A stretch of 16,253 nt of DNA from JAAFIP01 sp031390175. Its GTDB lineage: Bacteria; Pseudomonadota; Gammaproteobacteria; Burkholderiales; Burkholderiaceae_C. The notes beneath the pieces are model-generated. The model saw only the letters and a program-made list of their open reading frames with translations. It did not search any database and had not been told where the DNA came from. The stretch is taken from NCBI GenBank assembly GCA_031390175.1, contig JANMTF010000163.1, positions 1 through 16,253 on the forward strand, in the 5' to 3' direction. Every line of letters begins with the position of its first letter. Position 1 is the first letter of the stretch. Made by a program: the position numbers and the translations under genes. Below are positions 7,823 through 13,639 of this stretch, piece by piece.

Positions 7823-7845
7823 AAAAAAGTGAGCACGTTGCTCAC
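7823..7845 (-). terminator. Hairpin plus U6 just upstream of the DUF1428 Shine-Dalgarno
   Basis: On the minus strand GTGAGCA-ACG-TGCTCAC (7845-7829) is a perfect 7-bp stem with a 3-nt loop, followed directly by TTTTTT (7828-7823). This is the shape of an intrinsic terminator for transcripts coming from the SRPBCC genes. It ends one nucleotide before the GGAG of DUF1428, so it could work as an attenuator or as a leader structure. A dyad operator for an ArsR-like repressor is an alternative, but no such regulator is visible. Confidence 0.5.
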
Positions 7846-7881
7846 ATTCAATAATAGGTAGCGGTTGATTTAGTTTGAAAA

Positions 7882-7938
7882 TTAAGCCAGCGCTTCTTCG
7901 CAGCGGCCTGAAAACATCAGATAGGGTTCAATTCTCAT
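7882..7938 (-). pseudogene. 5' stub of a PhnB-like VOC (glyoxalase-fold) gene
   Basis: A start codon at 7938, preceded by the Shine-Dalgarno-like GGAG, encodes MRIEPYLMFSGRCEEALA and then TAA. These 18 residues match the beginning of PhnB-type VOC proteins as I recall them (xxPYLxFxGRCEEALxFYxxAL), which are about 140 residues. No further VOC sequence follows, and the DNA after the stop (7846-7881) turns AT-rich. I read it as the remaining 5' end of a deleted gene. PhnB-like VOC proteins are frequent neighbours of DUF1428, YCII and SRPBCC genes. Confidence 0.65.
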
Positions 7939-7975
7939 GAAATTCTCCAGTTCATAGGGTGAGGGCTTAGCCAGT

Positions 7976-8380
7976 TTAGGCCGTTTGCACATGCTTGGCG
8001 AAATTGTTCAAAATGGCTTGCCAACCATCGCGCTGCTGTTCCATGGCATGCGTTGATTCCGAATCAAAAGTGACCCGCACCGTCACGCCTTTTGCGCCGG
8101 GGATAAATTCGACAACACCTATGCGTTCGCCTAAGGAATACTCGATGAGCTGTTGTGGCACCAGTTTGGTGTAAGTACCGGCGAAGTCAAAGCCGAAGCT
8201 GCCGTCTTTGGCTTCCATACGCGAGCTAAACGCGCCACCCACGCGCAGATCGACCGATGCGGCTGTGGTGTGCCAATCGCTTGACGCGGTGTTCCATTGC
8301 TTGATGTCGGCGGGAGTGATGTAGGCATTCCACACTTTGGCTATAGGGGCGTTCACAAGGGTTTCGACGGTGATTTTCAT
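7976..8380 (-). CDS. SRPBCC/AHSA1-domain protein
   Basis: 134 residues from MKITVETLVNAPIAKVWNAY; the ATG at 8380 is preceded by AAGGA at about 7 nt. A longer in-frame start at 8452 exists but adds 24 residues without family similarity. AHSA1/START-like features are VNAPIAKVWNAYITPADIKQW (about 9-29), DLRVGGAFSSRMEAKDGS, EYSLGERIGVVEF and the C-terminal helix DGWQAILNNFAKHVQ. These small cytoplasmic proteins have a helix-grip fold with a hydrophobic cavity; the ligand is unknown. The gene is intact and full length, unlike its neighbour at 8463. It is separated from DUF1428 by the PhnB stub and the hairpin. Confidence 0.9.
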   Translation of the reverse strand: MKITVETLVNAPIAKVWNAYITPADIKQWNTASSDWHTTAASVDLRVGGAFSSRMEAKDGSFGFDFAGTYTKLVPQQLIEYSLGERIGVVEFIPGAKGVTVRVTFDSESTHAMEQQRDGWQAILNNFAKHVQTA

Positions 8381-8462
8381 GATGCATTCCTTTGGGTTCG
8401 TTGGGATCATTGGGAGGGTTGGGGGAAGTTTTTGTGTGGTGATGGGTAGCACGAGACGGTAC

Positions 8463-8726
8463 TCAATCAGGAATATTCGGCTCTACCAGCTTGGACAGGT
8501 GCCGCAGTTCGATGTATTTGCCACCAAAGAAGATATCGCCGCCGGTGGTGAAGTTGGTGAACGACATGCGGTAGGTGCCTCCAACTTTCATATCCATGTG
8601 GTGCACATGCCCGGTGAAACCGTTGGGCGGAAGCCAGCGCGCCCAAGCATCGGGCTGGGTAAAAGCGCGCCAAATTTTCTCGGGCGTGCTGGTGAGCACG
8701 CGGTGCAGTTGGACGGTATTGCTCAT
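8463..8726 (-). CDS. SRPBCC/AHSA1 protein with in-frame internal deletion
   Basis: 87 residues from MSNTVQLHRVL; the ATG at 8726 follows GGAG. The N-terminal half is a typical AHSA1 protein (TSTPEKIWRAFTQPDAWARW, LPPNGFTGHVHHMDMKVGG, TYRMSFTNFTTGG, GGKYIEL). It then jumps directly to LSKLVEPNIPD, which in recalled relatives is the extreme C-terminus of a protein of about 145 residues. The middle strands and most of the C-terminal helix are therefore missing (about 55-60 residues, inferred). The frame is kept across the junction near residue 77. The product probably cannot form a complete helix-grip fold, so this may be a decaying gene although it looks open. The gene follows the DUF6958-like gene by 16 nt. 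Confidence 0.8.
   Translation of the reverse strand: MSNTVQLHRVLTSTPEKIWRAFTQPDAWARWLPPNGFTGHVHHMDMKVGGTYRMSFTNFTTGGDIFFGGKYIELRHLSKLVEPNIPD
8649..8713 (+). repeat. Copy A of a near-identical SRPBCC 5'-end segment (copy B at 9995-10059)
   Basis: 8665-8713 and 10011-10059 align over 49 nt with one difference (G/A); extending to 65 nt adds four. Both copies encode the first residues of an AHSA1 protein (LHRVLTSTPEKIWRA). Such identity beyond protein constraint points to recent duplication or gene conversion. Confidence 0.85.
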
Positions 8727-8742
8727 GAGTTTTCTCCACCAA

Positions 8743-9045
8743 TTAGTTTGTCCGAAACAAACGCACGGGGCTTTTAGGCCCACGTTTGATGATACTTTTT
8801 GCTTCCAGGTCAAGCTGTACTGCCTTGAGCCACCACGGTGCCTTCGCGCCACCGGGAAACAAGCCTTGATCTAAATGCGGCAAGATCGCAATATTTGCTT
8901 CGGCTACAGTCAGCCCGGGGGGAGCTGATGGCAAGGCTTTGAGCAGCGCCTCGCGCATGGCCATGTATTTAGCGCGATCTACACGCTCGGTGTGGTGCGG
9001 TGAGGTGATGCTTTGAATTTCTATTTTTTCGTTTGCGTTATGCAT
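8743..9045 (-). CDS. Small DUF6958-like protein (winged-helix-like)
   Basis: 100 residues, starting MHNANEKIEIQSITSPHHTERVD; the ATG at 9045 has a strong AAGGAG at 6 nt. The conserved block is RAKYMAMREALLKALP, then PGLTVAEANIAILPHL, FPGGAKAPWWLKAVQLDLEA and SPVRLFR. This matches, from memory, the small family now called DUF6958; the function is unknown. The order of helices followed by a short charged beta part would suit a winged-helix fold, but that is a guess. The upstream hydrolase ends 30 nt before this start, so the genes are likely co-transcribed. Confidence 0.75.
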   Translation of the reverse strand: MHNANEKIEIQSITSPHHTERVDRAKYMAMREALLKALPSAPPGLTVAEANIAILPHLDQGLFPGGAKAPWWLKAVQLDLEAKSIIKRGPKSPVRLFRTN

Positions 9046-9075
9046 GAGTTTCTCCTTGAGTAAAAATTATTGAAA

Positions 9076-9855
9076 CTAGCCTAAAAATTTGACAAACTTT
9101 GGCAGCAATACTTTCGCACTCACCATGTGATCCTGCCCGACAACCAATTCAAATTGCGAATTGGGTATCGACTGCGAAATCTGTTGGGCTACTTTCTGCA
9201 TTCCCAGAGGACTTTTCTCGCCGACCATCACGAGTGTCGGTATGTGGACCAAGCGCATGGCATCGAAAGGCGCGAAGTTTTTGGTCATGGCAATGTCATA
9301 CATCAGTGTCGGCGCAAGCTTGGCCATCGTTGCCCAGCCTGGAAAAAGAGGCAAAAACCATATAAAGAAGCCTGGCATCCCTATCCCGCTTAAAAATGTG
9401 CGCATCGCCGTTTTATTTTTACCTTGTATTAGCAAGCTTTCTACCTTCTGACTTAACCGATCAAAGTTTTTCTTTTCCGTTTCATCATAAACATACGCCG
9501 GGTCATAGATCATCACTTTGCCTATCTTGTGCGGTAGCTGCATTGCTGCATTCAGTGCGAGCACTGCACCCGATGAGTGGCCATACAAATCAGCTTTTCC
9601 ACCCGCTGCATCGACCATGGCCTCGATATCTTCCACCTCACGATCAATCGAATAAGGCTGCGTATCGCCGCTATCACCTCGACCACGGCGGTCGTAGTTG
9701 TACACGGTGAAGTTCTTTGAGAATACTTTGACATCCTGCATCACAGGCATAAATTTTCTAAAGCAACTCGCCCCGGTAATATTGATGAGTGCAGAGCCGC
9801 TTCCGTATTTGTCATACGCCAGGGTTGTGCCATCTTTGGATGTCGTTGTCAGCAT
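9076..9855 (-). CDS. Alpha/beta-hydrolase fold protein
   Basis: 259 residues, ATG at 9855 with AAGGA at 6 nt. The fold is clear: an N-terminal beta part (MLTTTSKDGTTLAYDKYGSG), YNYDRRGRGDSG (53-63), the nucleophile elbow GHSSG (92-96, nucleophile S94), an acid probably E213 in VMVGEKSP, and the catalytic His at 243 in VGQDHMV. The cap between about 125 and 195 is helical and hydrophobic (GFFIWFLPLFPGW). Substrate cannot be told from sequence; esterases, lactonases and haloperoxidase-like enzymes all share this layout. By eye it is less GC-rich than the flanking operons, which would suit later acquisition. Its start lies inside the 3' remnant of the chimeric pseudogene. Confidence 0.9.
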   Translation of the reverse strand: MLTTTSKDGTTLAYDKYGSGSALINITGASCFRKFMPVMQDVKVFSKNFTVYNYDRRGRGDSGDTQPYSIDREVEDIEAMVDAAGGKADLYGHSSGAVLALNAAMQLPHKIGKVMIYDPAYVYDETEKKNFDRLSQKVESLLIQGKNKTAMRTFLSGIGMPGFFIWFLPLFPGWATMAKLAPTLMYDIAMTKNFAPFDAMRLVHIPTLVMVGEKSPLGMQKVAQQISQSIPNSQFELVVGQDHMVSAKVLLPKFVKFLG

Positions 9856-9890
9856 GTGCTTCCTTGGTTTGATGGGTTGTTTGAGCCGTT

Positions 9891-10078
9891 GACAATGGTT
9901 TGAAAATCACCCCGCAGCATGCGTTTGGCATCAAAGGGCGTAGGGTAGTGGTCTGGATGCATGCGGGGTTCTTTTAAGATGAGCGCCCAAACAAATCGGG
10001 CTGCGTGAGGGCGCGCCAAATTTTCTCGGGCGTGCTGGTGAGCACACGGTGCAGTTGGATGGTGTTTTTCGTGGTCAT
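9891..10078 (-). pseudogene. Chimeric pseudogene: SRPBCC 5' end joined to DUF1428 3' end
   Basis: From an ATG at 10078 (AAGGA upstream) the first frame encodes MTTKNTIQLHRVLTSTPEKI, then WRALTQPD, the start of the AHSA1 gene at 8463. It stops at TAA (9974-9976). In another frame the next codons read VWALILKEPRM, then YPTPFDAKRMLRGDFQTIV, the C-terminus of the DUF1428 family (compare the intact gene: AWEKIMADPRM and PMPFDGKRMIYGGFQIIM). The order SRPBCC then DUF1428 is the same as in the intact genes nearby. The junction is near TTGGG, also found at the matching places of both parents (GCTTGGG). This suggests one deletion inside a former duplicate cassette. Confidence 0.8.
9995..10059 (+). repeat. 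Copy B of the SRPBCC 5'-end segment, in the pseudogene
   Basis: Partner of 8649-8713, in the same orientation 1,346 bp away. About 60 of 65 positions match by eye, 48 of 49 in the inner part. This is the 5' part of the chimeric pseudogene. Confidence 0.85.
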
Positions 10079-10161
10079 GGTATTTCCTTTCGGTTGACAA
10101 GAAATAAGTTACGCGGTTCGCTTTGTGTTTGCGCAAATTAAAGGGTGATTGTTGGGAGCAA

Positions 10162-10692
10162 CTATGAACGCTCGGCAAGGGTTTTCAAATTACCAAGACC
10201 TTCTTCGTATTTAGTAGCCACCATTTTGTCCATGCTAAATACTGAGCCCATCAACTTGGAGATGTAGGGGCTGGGGCCATACATCGCCTGGGTGACGCGG
10301 GTGCTATCGCCGTCTTTGCTGAGCACAAACTCCACTGTGTTGTTGGCCTCAAAGGGTTTGATGAAATGCAGTTTGAGCACCACCTTAGACGATGCGGTGG
10401 ATTCGGAAATTTCCATGCGCCCATGGCCTACCTCGTTATTGCCCTGCCATTCGTAGGCCGCGGCTACGCCGCTGTTGGCACCGCTATAGGTGCGTTTCAA
10501 CGCAGGGTCAATTTTTTCCCAGGGTGACCACGGCTCCCACTGGTGCAAATCGTTGATAAACGGGAATATCTTCTCGGCAGGGGCTTTGATGGCGATGCTG
10601 CGCTCCACCCGAAAAGTATCGGGCTTGGTGGTCGCATAGATTAGTACAGCGCCGATGGCCAATGCAATGATGGCAAGCATTATTTTCAGCAT
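10162..10692 (-). CDS. Membrane-anchored SRPBCC (polyketide cyclase-like) protein
   Basis: 176 residues, ATG at 10692 with AGGAA upstream. The N-terminus is one hydrophobic segment (LKIMLAIIALAIGAVLIYAT, about 2-21), a signal anchor without an obvious cleavage site. It is followed by a SRPBCC/polyketide-cyclase domain: VERSIAIKAPAEKIFPFIND (29-48), WEPWSPWEKIDPALKRTYSG, YEWQGNNEVGHGRMEI, KPFEANNTVEF and YISKLMGSVFSMDKMV. The protein is full length. The domain is expected on the periplasmic side or held at the membrane; its ligand is unknown. It follows YCII-1 by 53 nt, and both probably come from the promoter at 11239-11265. Confidence 0.9.
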   Translation of the reverse strand: MLKIMLAIIALAIGAVLIYATTKPDTFRVERSIAIKAPAEKIFPFINDLHQWEPWSPWEKIDPALKRTYSGANSGVAAAYEWQGNNEVGHGRMEISESTASSKVVLKLHFIKPFEANNTVEFVLSKDGDSTRVTQAMYGPSPYISKLMGSVFSMDKMVATKYEEGLGNLKTLAERS

Positions 10693-10745
10693 GAGGAATT
10701 CCTGTTTATAAGTGTTGTGAATGAATACCCAGAATAGCGCATCCG

Positions 10746-11168
10746 CTAAGCGCTGCCCATGCCCATTTCCCGAAAGCGTTCTATCGTAGTGCTGGCGTCA
10801 AAGTCTTCCAGTTCAAACAACTGGCGTACTTCAATCTCGGCGCGCCCGCCATCGTGAGATGGATTGGGATAGCGGCGCGTCCACTCCAGTGCCTCTTCGC
10901 GGGTGCGCACCTGGATGAGGGTGTAGCCCGCTATGAGTTCTTTGCTCTCGGTAAATGGGCCGTCTATCAGTGCGCGCTCGGAAGGTTTCTTGCCTGAGTA
11001 TCGGATGCGCCAGCCTTTGCTGCTGTCTTGCAGGCCAGAACCATCCAGCAGCACACCCGCTTGGGCCAATTGCTCATGGTAGGCCGCCATCTCGGCCAAC
11101 AGGCTTTCGGGCGGCATCATGCCTGCCTCTGAATCTGGCGTGGCTTTGACGATGATCATGAATCGCAT
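10746..11168 (-). CDS. YCII-domain (DGPF) protein 1
   Basis: 140 residues from MRFMIIVKATPDSEAGMMP; the ATG at 11168 follows AAGGAG at about 7 nt. DGPF occurs at 69-72 in IDGPFTESKELIAGY. The domain is a small ferredoxin-like alpha/beta fold (YCII), in E. coli YciI thought to have a catalytic His/Asp, but for the DGPF branch no reaction is established. These genes are the hallmark neighbours of ECF42 sigma factors. The C-terminal extension (FELEDFDASTTIERFREMG) is common in this subtype. A TGTCGA-N17-CGTC element sits about 70-100 nt upstream. Confidence 0.92.
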   Translation of the reverse strand: MRFMIIVKATPDSEAGMMPPESLLAEMAAYHEQLAQAGVLLDGSGLQDSSKGWRIRYSGKKPSERALIDGPFTESKELIAGYTLIQVRTREEALEWTRRYPNPSHDGGRAEIEVRQLFELEDFDASTTIERFREMGMGSA

Positions 11169-11238
11169 GGCGGTTCTCCTTGATGAAGAGTGGGATCGCG
11201 ATATCTCCGGTGCAGAAATATCTGCTTTTCATTGCTAC

Positions 11239-11265
11239 GACGAGCCAGCAGATGCCATATCGACA
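11239..11265 (-). promoter_or_regulatory. Predicted ECF42 promoter upstream of YCII-1/SRPBCC
   Basis: Minus strand: TGTCGA (11265-11260), 17-nt spacer, CGTC (11242-11239), then GTAG. From the literature, as I recall, ECF42 promoters have TGTCGA at -35 and CG(A/T)C at -10. The other two copies of the pattern in the window have the same 17-nt spacer. The -10 ends about 70 nt before the YCII-1 start. Confidence 0.65.
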
Positions 11266-11321
11266 AGATTAACTAAGTAAAAACCCTTTGTCTGTAGAGG
11301 CATCTCTTTTGCGGAGTGAAA

Positions 11322-11675
11322 TTATGCGAAGCAGGGCCCCACCTCACGCACCTCCACCGTGCACCACTGCGCAGCGGGGCACTCGGCGGCAATGGCGACA
11401 GCGTCGGCCTGGGTTTCGCAATCGAGCAAAAAGAAGCCACCCACCATCTCTTTGGCCTCCGCAAACGGCCCGTCCAGCACCTGCGGCTTGCCGCCCCGCA
11501 CGGTGACCCGGGTGGCCGCTGTGTGCGAGGTGAGTGACTGGGTGGCCAGCAGCAAGCCCTTGGCTTTGAGCTGCTCCGAGAACTGCACCATGCGGTCATA
11601 CAGTTCACGCCCTTCTGCCTCGGTGCGGGTGGTCCGCTGGTGGGGGTCTTCGACAATGAGGAGGGTGTAGGGCAT
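11322..11675 (-). CDS. YCII-domain (DGPF) protein 2
   Basis: 117 residues taken from MPYTLLIVEDP; this ATG (11675) has AAAGGA about 6 nt upstream, and a longer frame from 11696 adds seven residues without support. DGPF at 68-71 (VLDGPFAEAKEMVGGFFLL). The C-terminus is short (VREVGPCFA), so it is a single YCII domain without the extension of protein 1. It lies between the two other YCII genes and 202 nt after the sigma-2 stop. No TGTCGA-N17-C(A/G)TC element precedes it; a sigma-70-like promoter is the better candidate. Confidence 0.92.
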   Translation of the reverse strand: MPYTLLIVEDPHQRTTRTEAEGRELYDRMVQFSEQLKAKGLLLATQSLTSHTAATRVTVRGGKPQVLDGPFAEAKEMVGGFFLLDCETQADAVAIAAECPAAQWCTVEVREVGPCFA

Positions 11676-11722
11676 AACGATCCTTTGCAAGCGCACGACT
11701 TGTGTTGTATAGATGGTTAAAT

Positions 11723-11751
11723 ATTATGGACGCATTAAGTTGCCTGCTCAA
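11723..11751 (-). promoter_or_regulatory. Possible sigma-70 promoter of YCII-2
   Basis: Minus strand: TTGAGC (11751-11746), a 17-nt spacer and CATAAT (11728-11723). Four and five of six positions match the consensus. It lies about 48 nt upstream of the YCII-2 start in the 202-bp gap after sigma-2. No ECF42-like motif was seen in this gap. Confidence 0.4.
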
Positions 11752-11877
11752 GTAGTGCATTTGGATGGCATCTTCATGCGCTGATCCAACAAAATTGCAC
11801 AAAACGCATAGCTATACCAACAGGTGGTATTTGAATGCTATTTAGGCTTCTAGCTCAATAGAATATTTCGGTAGAAG

Positions 11878-13128
11878 CTATGAAATATGTAGTGAGTTGA
11901 TCTGCTCTTGCAAGTAGTCACGCTGCGCAGCGTGCCGTGTCAACGTGAGCGCGTGGACGTAGCTGCTGCGTGCAGATTGGTGGTCGCCCAGCTTTACCAG
12001 CAGGTAGGCGTGGGCTACGGCCAGGGGCTGGTAGTGGGTTAAGGCGCTGGCATCGTAGGCAGTCTCGGGCGCGGTCAACAAAGCCAGACCCTCCGCTGCG
12101 CCATGCGCCTCGCCTGTGGCCACTGCATGGCCTACGTGCGCGCCCAGCGTGGGGGCAATGTGCACCAGCTGTTCGTACAGTTGGGCAATGCCGTGCCACG
12201 GCACCAAGCCGGTGTACAGCCGCTGGCAGTGGGCGGACTGGATAGCGGCTTCGAGCTGGAACGGGCCTGGCTGATGCAAACTGGCGGCGTGCCAGAGGAT
12301 TTGGTTGGCTTGGTCGATGCTCGGCTTGTCCCACAGTGTGGTGTCTTGCCGGTGCAGGGGTACGAAAGGTGCTTGGGCAGTGCTGCGTGCGGCTTTGCGC
12401 GCTTGGCAAAACAGCATCAAGGCCAGCAGGCCTGCGGGCTCGGCTTGCTCGGGTAGCAGGGCGGCTACCAGATCGGCCAGGTAAATCGCCTCGTCAGCAA
12501 AGTCACTGGTCACCGCATCGTCCCAGGCCAGGCCGTAGGCGGCGTAAATGGCCTCCAGCACGTTATGGATGCGCTCGGGCAGGTCGCGCGCCTCGGGTTC
12601 TTCCAAGCGAATGCCCGCCAGGCGAATTTTGGTTTTAGCGCGCACCAGGCGCTGGGCCATGGCGCTGGGGCTGACCAGGAAGGCTGCGGCAATTTTGTCG
12701 GCCTCGATACCCAGCACGGTCTGTAGCATGAGGGCCGTGCGCACCGACGCGTCGATGGCCGGGTGGGCGCAGGCAAACAGCAGTTTGAGGCGCTGGTCGG
12801 GCAGCGCGGGCAGCTCTGGGGCGGGGGTGTTTTCATCGGCAAGCAAGATAGTGGCCGCCGGGTCGCTTTCTACCGCTGCGTGGCGGTGCATTTGCAGCAG
12901 GTTGCGTTTGGCGGCCGTCATCAACCAGGCCTCGGGGGCATCGGGCACGCCGCTGGTGGGCCAAGCTTTCAGGGCCGAGGCAAAGGCCTCGGCCAGCGCG
13001 TCTTCAGCCGCTGCAATGTCACGAAACTTGTAGGCCAGGTAGGCCAGAATCCGCCCGTAGGCTTCTCCCGCCACCTTGGTGGCTGCTTTTTCGGCAGCCG
13101 ATAACGCAGGCTTTGCAGCGCTGGGCAT
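11878..13128 (-). CDS. ECF42-type sigma factor, divergent paralogue
   Basis: 416 residues. Region 2 is about 20-85 (AAAEDALAEAFASALKAWP, EAWLMTAAKRNLLQMHRH) and region 4 about 110-170 (LLFACAHPAID, ADKIAAAFLVSPSAMAQR). A long C-terminal extension follows, as in ECF42/DUF6596. Signatures are altered compared with the factor at 5785: AAYG for NEGY (196-199), RQDTTLWDK for DQDRSTWDR (260-268), GPFQLEAAIQSAHC for GPYALQAAIAACHA (288-301) and HVGHAVAT for ELNRAVAV (331-338). It belongs to the same family but a different subgroup. Its start lies 7 nt after the YCII-3 stop with no clear Shine-Dalgarno, so translation is probably coupled. It would be transcribed from the predicted promoter at 13551-13577, making it autoregulated. 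Confidence 0.9.
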   Translation of the reverse strand: MPSAAKPALSAAEKAATKVAGEAYGRILAYLAYKFRDIAAAEDALAEAFASALKAWPTSGVPDAPEAWLMTAAKRNLLQMHRHAAVESDPAATILLADENTPAPELPALPDQRLKLLFACAHPAIDASVRTALMLQTVLGIEADKIAAAFLVSPSAMAQRLVRAKTKIRLAGIRLEEPEARDLPERIHNVLEAIYAAYGLAWDDAVTSDFADEAIYLADLVAALLPEQAEPAGLLALMLFCQARKAARSTAQAPFVPLHRQDTTLWDKPSIDQANQILWHAASLHQPGPFQLEAAIQSAHCQRLYTGLVPWHGIAQLYEQLVHIAPTLGAHVGHAVATGEAHGAAEGLALLTAPETAYDASALTHYQPLAVAHAYLLVKLGDHQSARSSYVHALTLTRHAAQRDYLQEQINSLHIS

Positions 13129-13135
13129 GTGGCGC

Positions 13136-13501
13136 TTATTTGCCCATAGGCATGGGCGGCAAAACGGGGCGTACCTCTACGCTGCCTACCAGCGCGGTGG
13201 GGCTTTTGGCGGCCCAGTCAAGGGCGATGTCGAGCGAAGCTGCTTCTATGACAAAGTAGCCACCTAAATGCTCTTTGGTATCGGCATACGGGCCGTCTTG
13301 CACCACGCGTTTGCCGTCGCGTACCCTCAGGATAGTGCCCATTTGTGGTGGCTGTAGACCGTCACCATTGACCACGACCCCCGCCCCTCGCATGGCCCCG
13401 ATATAGGCGCCCCAAGCCGCAAAATAGGCTGGCGCTGTTTGGGGATCGTTGGCTTTGGCAAATTCAGCCAAAGGCGATTGAAATATCAACATGTATTGCA
13501 T
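13136..13501 (-). CDS. YCII-domain (DGPF/DGPY) protein 3, partner of sigma-2
   Basis: 121 residues from MQYMLIFQSPLAEF; the ATG at 13501 has GAAGGA upstream, and a longer in-frame start at 13546 adds 15 residues without similarity. The motif is DGPY at 69-72 (VVQDGPYADTKEHLGGYFV), then SPTALVGSVEVRPVLPPMP at the end. It is the first gene of the YCII-3/sigma-2 pair, the canonical ECF42 arrangement. A predicted TGTCGA-N17-CATC promoter ends 50 nt upstream. The function of the DGPF family is unknown; a role as a small-molecule sensor or detoxifying enzyme has been suggested but not shown. Confidence 0.93.
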   Translation of the reverse strand: MQYMLIFQSPLAEFAKANDPQTAPAYFAAWGAYIGAMRGAGVVVNGDGLQPPQMGTILRVRDGKRVVQDGPYADTKEHLGGYFVIEAASLDIALDWAAKSPTALVGSVEVRPVLPPMPMGK

Positions 13502-13550
13502 GATTAGTCCTTCAGTATGTGGTCCAGCACCGCGCTGCACCTGCACTATA

Positions 13551-13577
13551 GATGCGCGGGGTGGGTGTGGATCGACA
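13551..13577 (-). promoter_or_regulatory. Predicted ECF42 promoter of YCII-3/sigma-2
   Basis: Minus strand: TGTCGA (13577-13572), 17-nt spacer, CATC (13554-13551), followed by TATAG. It shares the TGTCGAT...CATC-N-ATAG layout with the divergent copy at 13613. About 50 nt separate the -10 from the YCII-3 start. Confidence 0.65.
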
Positions 13578-13612
13578 CCTGAGGAGTTAATTTATAAATA
13601 TTTTTCAAACAG

Positions 13613-13639
13613 TGTCGATTCAACCAGTTCTGGCGCATC
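13613..13639 (+). promoter_or_regulatory. Predicted ECF42 promoter of the MAPEG gene, divergent to the sigma-2 operon
   Basis: Plus strand: TGTCGA (13613-13618), 17-nt spacer, CATC (13636-13639), then GATAG. The same spacing and -10 extension occur on the opposite strand at 13551-13577. It lies 65 nt upstream of the MAPEG start. Its own Shine-Dalgarno, AGGAG, precedes that start codon. Confidence 0.6.

Noticed and set aside
9849..10178. A 109-codon open frame on the minus strand
   Set aside because: It mixes noise with the two gene pieces of the chimeric pseudogene and switches frame against the SRPBCC part; not a real gene.
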